NCBI RefSeq assembly: GCF_037201975.1
Contig: NZ_CP147520.1
Coordinates: 1,984,001-2,048,000 of the forward strand
Direction: 5' to 3'
From: Streptomyces sp. TG1A-60
GTDB lineage: Bacteria > Actinomycetota > Actinomycetes > Streptomycetales > Streptomycetaceae
DNA: 64,000 nt
Shown here piece by piece: positions 46,393 to 55,504 of the stretch. How positions within the stretch are numbered: the stretch's first letter is position 1; every line of letters begins with the position of its first letter. The notes under the pieces were generated by a model. The model saw nothing but the letters and a program-made list of their open reading frames with translations, had not been told where the DNA came from and did not search any database. Made by a program: the position numbers and the translations under genes.

Positions 46393-48474
46393 GTTGAACA
46401 CCTTGGCTGCCGTGTCACCCCAAGACGTTTTCTTCCCCGTGTTCGCGCTCTGTCTGTTGTTCAGTAGATGCTGCGGCTCGATGGTGCACTCGATTCGCAT
46501 GGTCAGCTCGGACAGTGCAGGCAGTGCTGTGCTCTCGACAGCCGCGAGGGCCTGTATCGCCTTCGTCCAGAAGTCGGATTGGCGCCAGCGGGCCGAGTAG
46601 GTCCGCAGGGTCGCTGGTTCGCCAAAGAGCGCCGGGAGGTCGCTCCAGGGGGTGCCCGTGCGAACCTTGTAGAGGATTCCTGTCATCACCAGCCGGGGGC
46701 TGACGCTCCGGGGCTTATGGGTGATCATGGGCTCGACCGTTGCCCATCCCTTGTCGGTCAACAGCGGGACTGGTAGCTGTCTCTCGGTGAACCATGCCGC
46801 CAGCGCGCACGGTTGCCCCTTACGCCCGCGTCGAGGGGGCTCCAGGAGGGTCACCTTGGCGTCGATCGCGGCCAGGAACTTCTTCTGCTCTTCTAGCGGA
46901 AGATGGTGCAGAGTCCGGCGTGCCATGGCCGCCAGCTCAATCAGCTGTGCAGACCTCACCTGTGCCGTCTCTGCTTCCGCCAGCCGGGCAGTCATCTGCC
47001 TCCTGGACGCGAGCATGACGTCAAGTTCGGCCTGCAGAGGCACGATCGCCCGCTCGACGGCCTTCTCCGACTCCGCCAGACACAGGTCGCGCACAGCCAC
47101 CTCCTTCGCGGCCACGCCGATGGCAATGACGACAGCCCGCCTCTGGTTCCTGATCTGCCGGTCGAGTTCCGCCCTGCGTTCCTCGAGTCCGTCACGCTGA
47201 CCGGCTGGTAGCCCGGTCCGGTCACCCGCCGCGGCCTTGAGTCTGTCGGCGTCACTGAGGAACGTCCTCACCTGTCGCCACGTCTGTTCTTCGACCGGGT
47301 CGGCGGCCAGGTAGGGGCACGAGCAGGTGGGCGCGCCGACGTATGCCTCGCTCCGCCCTTGACACCTGTACGCCGGAACCCGGCCGATCGTTCCGCCACC
47401 GATATAGCGCTTGCCACAGGGGCTGACGATCCGGCCGGTGAGGGGGTAGACACGAGCCTTCTGCGGCGTGTGGGCCGGATGCCTGCTGGCGGCCCTGACC
47501 TCCGCGACCTCGACGCGGGTGAAGACAGGAGGCAGACGAATGACCACCGGATCTCCGTTCACAGGCCGGCCGTCGTGATCCCGCTTCACCCCGCTTGAGC
47601 CCCTGAACGCCTGCCGCGCCTCCAACACAATGGGGCTGAGTACCTGTTGACGCAGACTCTGGCCAGCCCACGGCCGACCGTCCCGCTTCGCAGAGCCCTC
47701 AGCGTTCAGCGCAACCGCCGCCTCGCCCCAGTCACGCAGCGCAACGAACAACGACCGCCCTCGGCGCAGGGCGCACGCCTCATGCTTCGCCCCGCAGTCT
47801 CTGCTGTCGGGGCACTCGTCGAGGACCAGGCGGCCATCGACCACGCGGTACCCGTAGGGCACCTTGCCGCCGACGTATCCTCCGGCCTCGGCCTTCTCCT
47901 GGATCCCGCCCTGGGTGCGCTCGCGGATGATGTCCCGCTCGTCCTCGGCGTAGTCGGCGTCCTTGCGCATCTTGCTCTCCCCTTCGGGAGTGCTGTTGTC
48001 GTAGTCCCGTTTGACCACGGCAACGAAGACGCCGATCTCCTGGAGCTCCCAGACCCACTTCCAAAAGGCGCGCCCGGTACGACCGATAGCACGACCTTCG
48101 TTGACGACGACGATGTCGAAGGGACGCGGCGCCTTCCGCGCATCCTCCATCAGCCGCCGCAGAGCCGGACGTTCATGGGCCTCCAGCGCCCCTGAGACGC
48201 CCTCATCTACGAAGGTTCCAACGTGTTCCCAGCCCTTTTGACCGATGTACGCGCCCGTCTTCTTACCCGAGTACGCGATGCCGAAGCCCTTGGCCTGCTC
48301 CTCAGTGGACACGCGCAGGTAGTCCACAGCCCGCAGCGCCCTCCGCTCCAAACGCAGGCGGGCCGCCACAACAGCCGTTGCATGAGCGTTTTGCACGTCA
48401 GATCCGTTACCCCGATGGGTGCGTCGCGAAAACCTCGGCAGGCGAGCAGATGGCAGGCCGTTCAAAGGGCTCAC
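46369..48474 (-). CDS. Large serine recombinase with C-terminal IS4/IS5-like transposase domain
   Basis: 701 residues from GTG at 48474; a start at an internal GTG (codon 27) is possible. The resolvase catalytic domain has the nucleophile Ser in YLRVSTEEQ (near residue 57) and a conserved Arg region NEGRAIGRTGRAF. It is followed by a recombinase domain (about 200-330), a Cys-rich zinc ribbon (CGKRYIGGG...CQG, CSC; about 350-395) and a coiled coil with many Glu/Arg (about 410-520). The last about 150 residues (LTDKGWATVEPMITH, VRTGTPWSDLPALFG) look like the N-terminal DUF4096-type part of IS4/IS5 transposases, without its DDE core. Probably integrase of the element in recQ. Confidence 0.85.
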   Translation of the reverse strand: MSPLNGLPSARLPRFSRRTHRGNGSDVQNAHATAVVAARLRLERRALRAVDYLRVSTEEQAKGFGIAYSGKKTGAYIGQKGWEHVGTFVDEGVSGALEAHERPALRRLMEDARKAPRPFDIVVVNEGRAIGRTGRAFWKWVWELQEIGVFVAVVKRDYDNSTPEGESKMRKDADYAEDERDIIRERTQGGIQEKAEAGGYVGGKVPYGYRVVDGRLVLDECPDSRDCGAKHEACALRRGRSLFVALRDWGEAAVALNAEGSAKRDGRPWAGQSLRQQVLSPIVLEARQAFRGSSGVKRDHDGRPVNGDPVVIRLPPVFTRVEVAEVRAASRHPAHTPQKARVYPLTGRIVSPCGKRYIGGGTIGRVPAYRCQGRSEAYVGAPTCSCPYLAADPVEEQTWRQVRTFLSDADRLKAAAGDRTGLPAGQRDGLEERRAELDRQIRNQRRAVVIAIGVAAKEVAVRDLCLAESEKAVERAIVPLQAELDVMLASRRQMTARLAEAETAQVRSAQLIELAAMARRTLHHLPLEEQKKFLAAIDAKVTLLEPPRRGRKGQPCALAAWFTERQLPVPLLTDKGWATVEPMITHKPRSVSPRLVMTGILYKVRTGTPWSDLPALFGEPATLRTYSARWRQSDFWTKAIQALAAVESTALPALSELTMRIECTIEPQHLLNNRQSANTGKKTSWGDTAAKVFNLPVTLEC

Positions 48475-48542
48475 AGAGAATCAACCAGCTGTTTCCGTTC
48501 GGTCGCTCGTGGTGTGAATTGGCACATCACAGGAGGCCCGCG

Positions 48543-48608
48543 ATGAACTCGCAGCGGATTAGGCAATGTTGCTCCCGAATCTGGATGAACGGCAGCAGAG
48601 TCTGCTGA
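48543..48608 (+). CDS. Possible micro-protein ORF (21 residues)
   Basis: Short ORF (MNSQRIRQCCSRIWMNGSRVC) with a perfect AGGAGG six bases upstream, in the gap between recombinase and pPIWI_RE genes and on the opposite strand. No homologue recognised. It could be chance or a small excision or leader peptide. Confidence 0.2.
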   Translation: MNSQRIRQCCSRIWMNGSRVC

Positions 48609-48659
48609 CGTGGGCGGGTGGCGGTACCCGAAGTCGGACGTATTCTGAATCGATGTCAC

Positions 48660-48696
48660 CGGGCAGAGCACGGTCCTCTCATTCCGACTCTGCCCG
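48660..48696 (-). terminator. Hairpin terminator after the pPIWI_RE operon
   Basis: Stem CGGGCAGAG / CTCTGCCCG (9 bp, 19-base loop), six bases beyond the minus-strand stop at 48702. Confidence 0.65.
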
Positions 48697-48701
48697 TTCC
48701 T

Positions 48702-51700
48702 TCATGAGAACAGCGCGAGCTGCTCGTCCTCAGGGGCTTGCGCGAGACCGGGACCCTGCGCGTATTCCGGATCCACGTCCACCGGTTCGGTGTCCGCCTC
48801 CTCAGTGATCAAACCCAGCGCCGCGACTACACGCTGCCCATCAACGGTGCTCTCCGCCTTGTCAGCAGCTGACTCCTCCGGAGAGGTCTCATCGGCCTCG
48901 TCCTCTCCCTCGGCGACCGTTGGCAGAACGTAGTGCTGGGCGAGGCTCGCCAGGTGCAGAGGTAGAGGCAGCGAGAGTGCGTCCAGGTAGTCGGGAGCCT
49001 GACGGAGCTGGTGCACGGCAAGGGCAAGGGCTTCGGGCGAGTCGCCGGCGTCCGGGTGGCAACCCAGGACCGCGATTTCCACCAGCCCAGGGTTCCAGGC
49101 GGGGATGTGCGTGTCGATGGTGGGTTTGCCCTTGTTGGGGCCCTGACGCAGAGGGCGGGGAGCGATCTTGTCGGCCTCGACGGCGGAGTCCCGGAAGGTG
49201 CCCGCCTTGGGAGTGGTGCTGTAGAAGATCCGCCCCGAGGACCGGATCGCGTCTTCGTCTTCCGTCCACAGCCCCTGAGGCAGGCCGTTAACCTCGCCAG
49301 GAGCCGCGTTACCCCACCACTGGGGGGTCTCCCGACCCGCTGCGGTACGTACCCGGACCAGCCGGAGGTCGGGGTCGAGCCCTGCCGGCTGCGCGTGTCC
49401 TGTCTTGATCAGGTCTCGTTCGGTTTGGCCGTCCTGAAGCCACGGCCAGTGCAGCCGACTGTTCTGGGAATGAGTCAGCAGGACGGTTGGCCGGCCGCGG
49501 AGAGAACGGATCATCTTCTGGAGGTAGCGGGCGGTGGCCTTGCGCTGCTGGTCCATGTTCTGGTGCCAGATGCGGTACTTCGAACGCTGTCGGGGTACGA
49601 AGGCAGAGGCTTCGGAGACCGGGGCGGTGTCGGCCCCGGCGGGTTCGCTCACCTCAGGAATCTCGGCCGTCTTGACCAGGCCGAGGAGGAAGCTTGGGTA
49701 GGGAATCCAGCGTCCCGTCCGCTCGTCCCAGCCAGCGACCGCGGCCAGGCCGCTGCCCGGTGCGAGCGGTGTCACCATGACGGCCACCGGGGTGTGGCGG
49801 GGAAGCCGTGTGGGTCCGTCCTTGCGTCGCTTGACCATGTATGTGGCGACGTAGCGCAGGTCCGCGGGAAGCGCCTCGCCGAGCGTGTGCTCGGGCAGGA
49901 CGCGCACGCCGTACTGGCGCAGGGCGTCCTCCCATCCTGAGTGGACCCGGTGCAAGAGGTTCTTCTCGGTGTTGTGCCCCTTGGCCTTCTTGGGGACGAG
50001 AGCGAACTGTGTGAGCGCGCCCGCATCCGCGCAGCCCAGGCGGAGGGCGTACTTGGGGTCGTCCAGGCGGTGGGCGAAGTCCTGACGGCGGTCGATCTCC
50101 ACGAGTGCGAAGCTAGGGCAGAGCGGGTCGGCGCCATCCTTGGTGAGGAACTCCTCGACCGCCTTCCGCCGAGTGTTGATGCCCGTCTCCAGGGCCTTAC
50201 CCCTCGGGCGCGCTTTGGGGTCGATGCCCAGGGTGTCGGTGATGCCACCTGTGGTGCGCAGGCAGCGAAGGCGAAGGGTCAGTTCCGGGGATTTCCATTC
50301 GAGGACGACCGGGCTTCCGGGCGCAGCCAGCTCGTATGCCTCCTCGGCGTTGACGGGCGCCGGTCGGCCGCCGTCACCGTCCAGCCCGAGGACATCGGCG
50401 ACGGCCTCGATGGCCGCATCCCGGAAGGAGGGACTCTGCCACAACAGTCGAGCCTCGACGACCGCCACGTCTCCGCTCCCTTCAACCGCTTCAGAGAGGT
50501 CCTGGCCCTCGTTGATCCTGGCTGCCACCGCTAGTGCAGTCCGGCGAGCAAGGGCTTCACGTTCCGCTTCGGCGGCCTTCTCGGCCGCCTTGGGCTTGGG
50601 ACGGGCGTTGGCGGGGGCGCTGGAGCCGGCGCTCGCCCGGCTGAGGGAGGGGACCCGGCGCATCTGCTCGGGCAGCGCTTGTTCGGCCCATTCGACGATC
50701 TGTGAACGCTGGTGCGACATGAGGCCGGTGCCGATGCCATGGGCACCCATGTGTGTGCTGTGGACAACCGAGGCTCGGGTGCCGTCCCCGTCGCCGATCC
50801 ATTCCTCGGGTTCGGTGAGCAGGCTGTCCGGGTCGGGGAAGGGGCGGTTGAGTGCCAGCCTGCCCAGGATCTGGGCGGGTCCGTTGTTCTTCCAGGCGTA
50901 GCCCTGAGTCCCGCGGTCCCAAGTCAGACGCGCCACCGCGTAGCGGTCGCTGGTGGGTGTGCCGGGCAGCCAGGGGATGCCCGGCAGCAGATATACGGAG
51001 GTGTCGCGGCCGTACGGCAGCCGCAGCCGCTGCTTCTTCGCATCGAGGCGAGTCGCCCAGCGGCGCACTCCGGTGTGCAGGTGGAGACGCGGGCGAGGGT
51101 CGAGGGGGACGGAGTGCAGCGAAATGTTGATCACGACGGAGAACCACCACTCGCGCCCCTTGACCACGTGCGAGAGGGGCTGCGAGAGGAGCTCCGCCCC
51201 CTGCTGGCGCGGTCCTCGCGGCACGGCGCGGAAGTGCAGGCTGCCGGCGCTGTGCTCGTAGGGGCCGAGAGCGAGGATGCGCCGGGCCAGAGCATCGGTC
51301 GCGAGCTGGTACTGCCGGTCGCGCGGGGCTGCGGTTCCGCCGTCGGTCGTGGGGCAGCCGAGTAGGTCGACGGTGACGTCCTGCCACTGCGGCGGGCAGG
51401 CGCGCAGTGCCGTGTGCGTGTCCAGGACGGCGCGGTAGTGCTCGGGCTCGGCACGGATGTCCTGGAGCCAGGAGCCATTCAGCCGGTCAAGGGTGTCACC
51501 CGGCAGGGGGTGGGGGACGTCGTGCGGAGCGTAGAGCCAGAAGTCCTCGGCCTGCTGGAGAGGGTCGCGGGGGCGTCCCCGGACGATCAGTTCGGGGGCA
51601 AGGCTCTGTAGTACTCCGTTGAAGCGGGCGACGGGCGCGGTGCGGTAAGGGTCGGCTTCGGGGTCGCGTCCGAGGTTGCAGAGCTCCAGGATGCTCGAGT

Positions 51701-51806
51701 GCCACTGCTCGGGGAAGGGCAGCGCGCGGTATCGGGCGGTCCAGGGGGTGGCGTCGGGCTTGAGGAGGTAAGCGGCCCGGCTGGTGTCACGGTATTTGGC
51801 GGCCAT
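48702..51806 (-). CDS. pPIWI_RE module protein (DUF3962 N-terminus, DUF3893 RNase H-fold C-terminus)
   Basis: 1034 residues. The N-terminal half is the X-type (DUF3962) region. The C-terminal half is the MID plus RNaseH-like PIWI region of the PIWI-RE family, distant prokaryotic relatives of Argonaute. Signatures: LVRVRTAAGRETPQWWG near residue 824, with the R and E that name the family, and LPLPLHLASLAQHYVLP near residue 952. The first RNase H strand (VAVMVTPLAP near 672) shows no Asp, so slicer activity may be missing. Last gene of a four-gene operon; 32 bases separate it from the helicase stop. GAAGGAG ribosome site. Predicted function: nucleic-acid-guided or R-loop-based defence against plasmids and phages. 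Confidence 0.9.
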   Translation of the reverse strand: MAAKYRDTSRAAYLLKPDATPWTARYRALPFPEQWHSSILELCNLGRDPEADPYRTAPVARFNGVLQSLAPELIVRGRPRDPLQQAEDFWLYAPHDVPHPLPGDTLDRLNGSWLQDIRAEPEHYRAVLDTHTALRACPPQWQDVTVDLLGCPTTDGGTAAPRDRQYQLATDALARRILALGPYEHSAGSLHFRAVPRGPRQQGAELLSQPLSHVVKGREWWFSVVINISLHSVPLDPRPRLHLHTGVRRWATRLDAKKQRLRLPYGRDTSVYLLPGIPWLPGTPTSDRYAVARLTWDRGTQGYAWKNNGPAQILGRLALNRPFPDPDSLLTEPEEWIGDGDGTRASVVHSTHMGAHGIGTGLMSHQRSQIVEWAEQALPEQMRRVPSLSRASAGSSAPANARPKPKAAEKAAEAEREALARRTALAVAARINEGQDLSEAVEGSGDVAVVEARLLWQSPSFRDAAIEAVADVLGLDGDGGRPAPVNAEEAYELAAPGSPVVLEWKSPELTLRLRCLRTTGGITDTLGIDPKARPRGKALETGINTRRKAVEEFLTKDGADPLCPSFALVEIDRRQDFAHRLDDPKYALRLGCADAGALTQFALVPKKAKGHNTEKNLLHRVHSGWEDALRQYGVRVLPEHTLGEALPADLRYVATYMVKRRKDGPTRLPRHTPVAVMVTPLAPGSGLAAVAGWDERTGRWIPYPSFLLGLVKTAEIPEVSEPAGADTAPVSEASAFVPRQRSKYRIWHQNMDQQRKATARYLQKMIRSLRGRPTVLLTHSQNSRLHWPWLQDGQTERDLIKTGHAQPAGLDPDLRLVRVRTAAGRETPQWWGNAAPGEVNGLPQGLWTEDEDAIRSSGRIFYSTTPKAGTFRDSAVEADKIAPRPLRQGPNKGKPTIDTHIPAWNPGLVEIAVLGCHPDAGDSPEALALAVHQLRQAPDYLDALSLPLPLHLASLAQHYVLPTVAEGEDEADETSPEESAADKAESTVDGQRVVAALGLITEEADTEPVDVDPEYAQGPGLAQAPEDEQLALFS

Positions 51807-51838
51807 GGGACTCCACGGTCTCCTTCGGTTCTCGGGGG

Positions 51839-54800
51839 TCAGTTTCCGGCGCTCAGGCCGCACAGGGCGTCGTAGAGGGGGTGGTAAAGCGTGCGCACCA
51901 GGGCGGGGTCGGCGGGTTCGGGAAACGATTCGGGGGCGGTCTCGTCGTCGAAGTAGGGCGCGAGGACGTCACGGAGCTTGATGAGCAGACCGTCGTCGTT
52001 GCGCCTGCGTCCGCTCCGGGTCGCCGCGGCGGGCGGTGCCCCGGCCTCGGCAAGGGCGGGGGCGAAGGCCGCGTCGACGAACACGACACGTGCGGGCACT
52101 CCGCCTCGCACCAGGCGGCCGATGACCTGCCAGATGGTGACGAGTTGGTCCCAGGCGAAGGACGTCTTCTCCGCGTCGCTGAGCCGGGAGTAGATGTAGC
52201 GCCGGGAGAGCAGGCGGCGCCATTCCTTCCGGGCGGCGAGGCGGAAGCCGAGCCCAGCGGCGTCCAGGTCCGCAGCGTCGGCCACGAGCTTGCCAAAGGT
52301 TCCCGCTTCGGGATCCGGCTGGTCGCGGACGAACCTGGTGACCCAGTCGTTGACAGCGAAGACGGCCAGAGAGAGGTCGTCGGGGCGCGGGTGGGGACGG
52401 GCGAGGAAGAGCACGGTACCGAAGGCGGCCTTGTGGCTCTGGTTGAGGATGTTGTGACCGCGCTCGATCGCCATCAAGGGGGCGACCAGGACTTCGGCGT
52501 CCTCGTCCTTGGCGAAGGCTGCCAGGTCGCCTCGTCGTACGGCGGAGGCGCTGGTGAAGTCGCCCGTGGCCGAGTCACCGGGGCCGGTGTGGTCCAGCTC
52601 CGCCTTATCGGAGGCCAGGACGCGGACTTTGCCGCGCCAGCGGGGCATGCGTTCAAGGAGGTCAGCGGCCGTCCTGGCATCGTGGTAGCTGCCGACCAGG
52701 AGCAATGCCCGCCGGCGTTCGCCGTCCTCGATCTGCCGGAGTTCCCGGTCCAAGAGCGATGTACTGCCTGGGGCCGACTTCCCGAGTTGAGTAACCATCT
52801 GGGCCAGAACCCGTTCGCGGGTGTCGAGTTTGGCTCCGGAGAGCGTGAGCGGGGTTCCTTCGCCGTCGTAGAGGAACAGCGTGCTGAAGCGGGTCTGCCG
52901 GATGGAGTCGACGGCGGCCTGGTGGGGTTTGAGGATCGCCTTGACTGGAGCCATGACGTGTGCGCGGGTCGATGTACCGGCCCAGCTGGTGCCCGACATG
53001 AGCACCACGTGTGGTCCGGGTCGGCCCGCGGCGGGGTCGGCCCCCAGTGCGGGAAGGGTGAGCAGGAGTTCCCGGCCGACGCCGGCGCACCGGAAGAAAC
53101 GGAGGGTGCCACTACGGTGTTCGTCGCCTTCCGGCCCTCGCTCTGGGTCTTCGGGCAGGTACTGGAATCCGAGGACGTTACCCATGGGGGCTTCCGGCAC
53201 GACCGGTGCGTAGTCCAGGGGCGGCCTGCGGGAGAGTTCGTTGTCGGCGGTGTCCAGGTGGAGGGCTGCCTCGGCCTGCGGCCACAGGAAAGTGACGCGT
53301 TCGAGGCGCTGATGCAGTGCGGCCAGTACCAGGGTGAACTCGAGGCGCCGTGTCGCCCGTTCCAGCCAGGGCTCGGTCCCCCAGGAATCCACGGGGTCCC
53401 GGTCGGGCTTCCCGGGCCCCGGTGCCTCTTGTTGCAGTGAACCGTCCATGATGGGCGACCCTGTGAGCAAGACATCGAGGACGGAGCGGACACGCTGGCT
53501 GGTCGCCGCCTGGTCGAGGTTGTGCAGGAGATCTCCGGCCCTGCGGATCAGGGTGTCGGTGAGTTCACCGTGCGGGCCGCGATCACCGAGTGGGTCGTCA
53601 CGGAAGGCATCGAGGGCCTGGGTCACCTCGCTGCGGCGTGCGTCCCACGCCTCCGTGCCCGGGGTGCGCGGTGAGGCGAGACCGTCGGAGTCGCCGTCGG
53701 AGTCGTACACCTCAGTGTCGGAGGAGATCCCGTCTAGGACGGATCCATCGACGTGCGGCCGCGGGTACCACTCATTGATCAGTTTCTCCTGGAGGGTCCA
53801 GGCGCTGAAGTATTCGATGTCCGCCCACTCACGGAGGTCGTCCTCAGTGATCAGCCTGCGGTAAAGGCGGTTGGCGGCGATGTGCACGAGGTCGAGGGAG
53901 GCCGACCATCGTTCGACGTCGCGTGCCGAGAGGGGAAGTCGGCCCTGCCGGGCCAATTCATCGATCTTGTGAATGCCGAGCCGGTCGAGCCAGGATTCCG
54001 GGCCTCGCACGATCAGCGTCGCGGACGGGGCGAAGGCGGTGTCGAGCTGCATCTGTACGCGGTCCGCTTCGTCGACGATGACGATGTCGCTGCGTAGGCA
54101 GGCGAGTTCGAGGTGCCTCAGACGTTCCGCGTTGAGGTGGTTCGGGACGGCGCTCTGCAGCAAGCTGGCGGGGTTGGCCACCCAGATCAGGGCGTCGACC
54201 AGCTCTTGGTCGGTGGCGTGTCGGGGGCAGACGCTCCACACCGGACAGCCGTGGTCGGACCGGGAGGTCTCAGGCTCCGTCCCCCCTGCGCCTTCCTCTC
54301 TCTGCCGCGCGGATGCGTCGTGCCGGTACACGGGCATCGGGATGTCCTCGGCGGCGGTCAGACCGGGCGTCTTGACCGGGCGCAGTTCCGTACAGGGGGC
54401 GTCGACATAGCGCAGGGGTTCGGCCGCTTCCAGTCCGCGCTGTGCGTCGAGGACGCACACCGTGCTCAGGTCGTCGAAGGCCGGATCGTCGTGCTGGAGC
54501 AGGGAGGCTTGGCCGCGTGCGGCGAGTCGGCGGTGCAGCCGGGACGCGTGCTGCTCGCGGGTGGTGCCGCCAATGACGGGGGCGGCCTTCAGCCCCAAGT
54601 CCCGGAACTGGCCGACCAGGGTGAGCTGTTCGGCGACATCGCCGACGACGAGAGTCGTACGCAACCCCTTGCACGCACCCCAGACGGCGATGAGATTCAT
54701 CAGGGTGCTTTTCCCCGCGCCCACCATGCCGACCAGATGGAGCAGCTGGTCCAGGCGCAGTGTTGTCGTCTCCTCGAAGTGCAGCCCGTCGGTGGAGAGG

Positions 54801-55504
54801 ACATCGAGCTGCAGATCCTCCAGGCGTCGCACCCATTTCCCGGAGGGGAGACCACCGGTGGTCTCGGACTCCTCCATCCAGCGTGCCGTTTCCGCGAGTT
54901 CGGCCAGTGGGATGTCCAGGGGCCGGCCTGCGGTGCCCGGGACCCGGCCCAGGTCGTGGCCGGCAGGCGGAGGGAAGCACAACTGCTCGGGGATGGTCAC
55001 GGAGGCCGGCCGGTGTCGCTCGGTGAAGCGGGCCTGGCCCGCCGGGGCAGGCGGCAGCAAGCGCCGGTCGAAGTCCGGAAGCCTGGACAGCGCACGCTCG
55101 AACTTGCCGAAGCGGTCGCCTGCGACCGTCGGCTCAACCCGCCGCGCCGGCCCTCCCCCCTCGGGCAGTCGGTATCCACGGAGCCGTTCGGGTAGCTGGG
55201 CATACGTCTCCAGGCACTGGTGCCACATGCGTCGGCGGCGCAGCTTCCACAGAAGGTGGCGTGCCACGTCCAGCCGGTCGCACTGGGCCGGCGTGGTCAC
55301 GAGGCCCGCGGCTACGGCGAAGGGGTAGCCGCCCAAGAGGGTGTAGACGCCTCGGGCGTCGCGGGACGGGTCGAGGGTCTCCATCAGGTAGAGGCCGAGC
55401 TCCACCTGGCAGAGCAGGGAGGGGTTCACATCCTGATGTTCCTGGGGCCAGACCGGCTCCAGGGCTTTGGCCAGTGGCTGGTACCACTCGCTGCTGTTAC
55501 GCAC
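51839..55504 (-). CDS. DinG/XPD-like helicase of the pPIWI_RE island
   Basis: 1221 residues. An N-terminal domain of about 240 residues is specific to the pPIWI_RE island (probably Z-type). It is followed by Walker A GMVGAGKSTLMN near residue 263, a Cys group (APCTEL, then HGCPVWSVCPRH near 421) suggesting a 4Fe-4S cluster, DEAD-type IVIVDEADRVQ near 476, and motif VI WQVIGRLVRGG near 1128. Such clusters are typical of DinG/XPD helicases that unwind DNA-RNA hybrids. Its start overlaps the end of the REase gene by eight bases. It probably cooperates with the PIWI protein in R-loop processing. Confidence 0.88.
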   Translation of the reverse strand: MRNSSEWYQPLAKALEPVWPQEHQDVNPSLLCQVELGLYLMETLDPSRDARGVYTLLGGYPFAVAAGLVTTPAQCDRLDVARHLLWKLRRRRMWHQCLETYAQLPERLRGYRLPEGGGPARRVEPTVAGDRFGKFERALSRLPDFDRRLLPPAPAGQARFTERHRPASVTIPEQLCFPPPAGHDLGRVPGTAGRPLDIPLAELAETARWMEESETTGGLPSGKWVRRLEDLQLDVLSTDGLHFEETTTLRLDQLLHLVGMVGAGKSTLMNLIAVWGACKGLRTTLVVGDVAEQLTLVGQFRDLGLKAAPVIGGTTREQHASRLHRRLAARGQASLLQHDDPAFDDLSTVCVLDAQRGLEAAEPLRYVDAPCTELRPVKTPGLTAAEDIPMPVYRHDASARQREEGAGGTEPETSRSDHGCPVWSVCPRHATDQELVDALIWVANPASLLQSAVPNHLNAERLRHLELACLRSDIVIVDEADRVQMQLDTAFAPSATLIVRGPESWLDRLGIHKIDELARQGRLPLSARDVERWSASLDLVHIAANRLYRRLITEDDLREWADIEYFSAWTLQEKLINEWYPRPHVDGSVLDGISSDTEVYDSDGDSDGLASPRTPGTEAWDARRSEVTQALDAFRDDPLGDRGPHGELTDTLIRRAGDLLHNLDQAATSQRVRSVLDVLLTGSPIMDGSLQQEAPGPGKPDRDPVDSWGTEPWLERATRRLEFTLVLAALHQRLERVTFLWPQAEAALHLDTADNELSRRPPLDYAPVVPEAPMGNVLGFQYLPEDPERGPEGDEHRSGTLRFFRCAGVGRELLLTLPALGADPAAGRPGPHVVLMSGTSWAGTSTRAHVMAPVKAILKPHQAAVDSIRQTRFSTLFLYDGEGTPLTLSGAKLDTRERVLAQMVTQLGKSAPGSTSLLDRELRQIEDGERRRALLLVGSYHDARTAADLLERMPRWRGKVRVLASDKAELDHTGPGDSATGDFTSASAVRRGDLAAFAKDEDAEVLVAPLMAIERGHNILNQSHKAAFGTVLFLARPHPRPDDLSLAVFAVNDWVTRFVRDQPDPEAGTFGKLVADAADLDAAGLGFRLAARKEWRRLLSRRYIYSRLSDAEKTSFAWDQLVTIWQVIGRLVRGGVPARVVFVDAAFAPALAEAGAPPAAATRSGRRRNDDGLLIKLRDVLAPYFDDETAPESFPEPADPALVRTLYHPLYDALCGLSAGN

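Noticed and set aside
46369-46800. Separate IS4/IS5 transposase fragment
   Set aside because: It is in the same open frame as the recombinase with no stop or insertion signature, so treated as part of the fusion.
51881-53440. 519-codon plus-strand ORF opposite the helicase
   Set aside because: No recognisable domain; complements a clear helicase gene.
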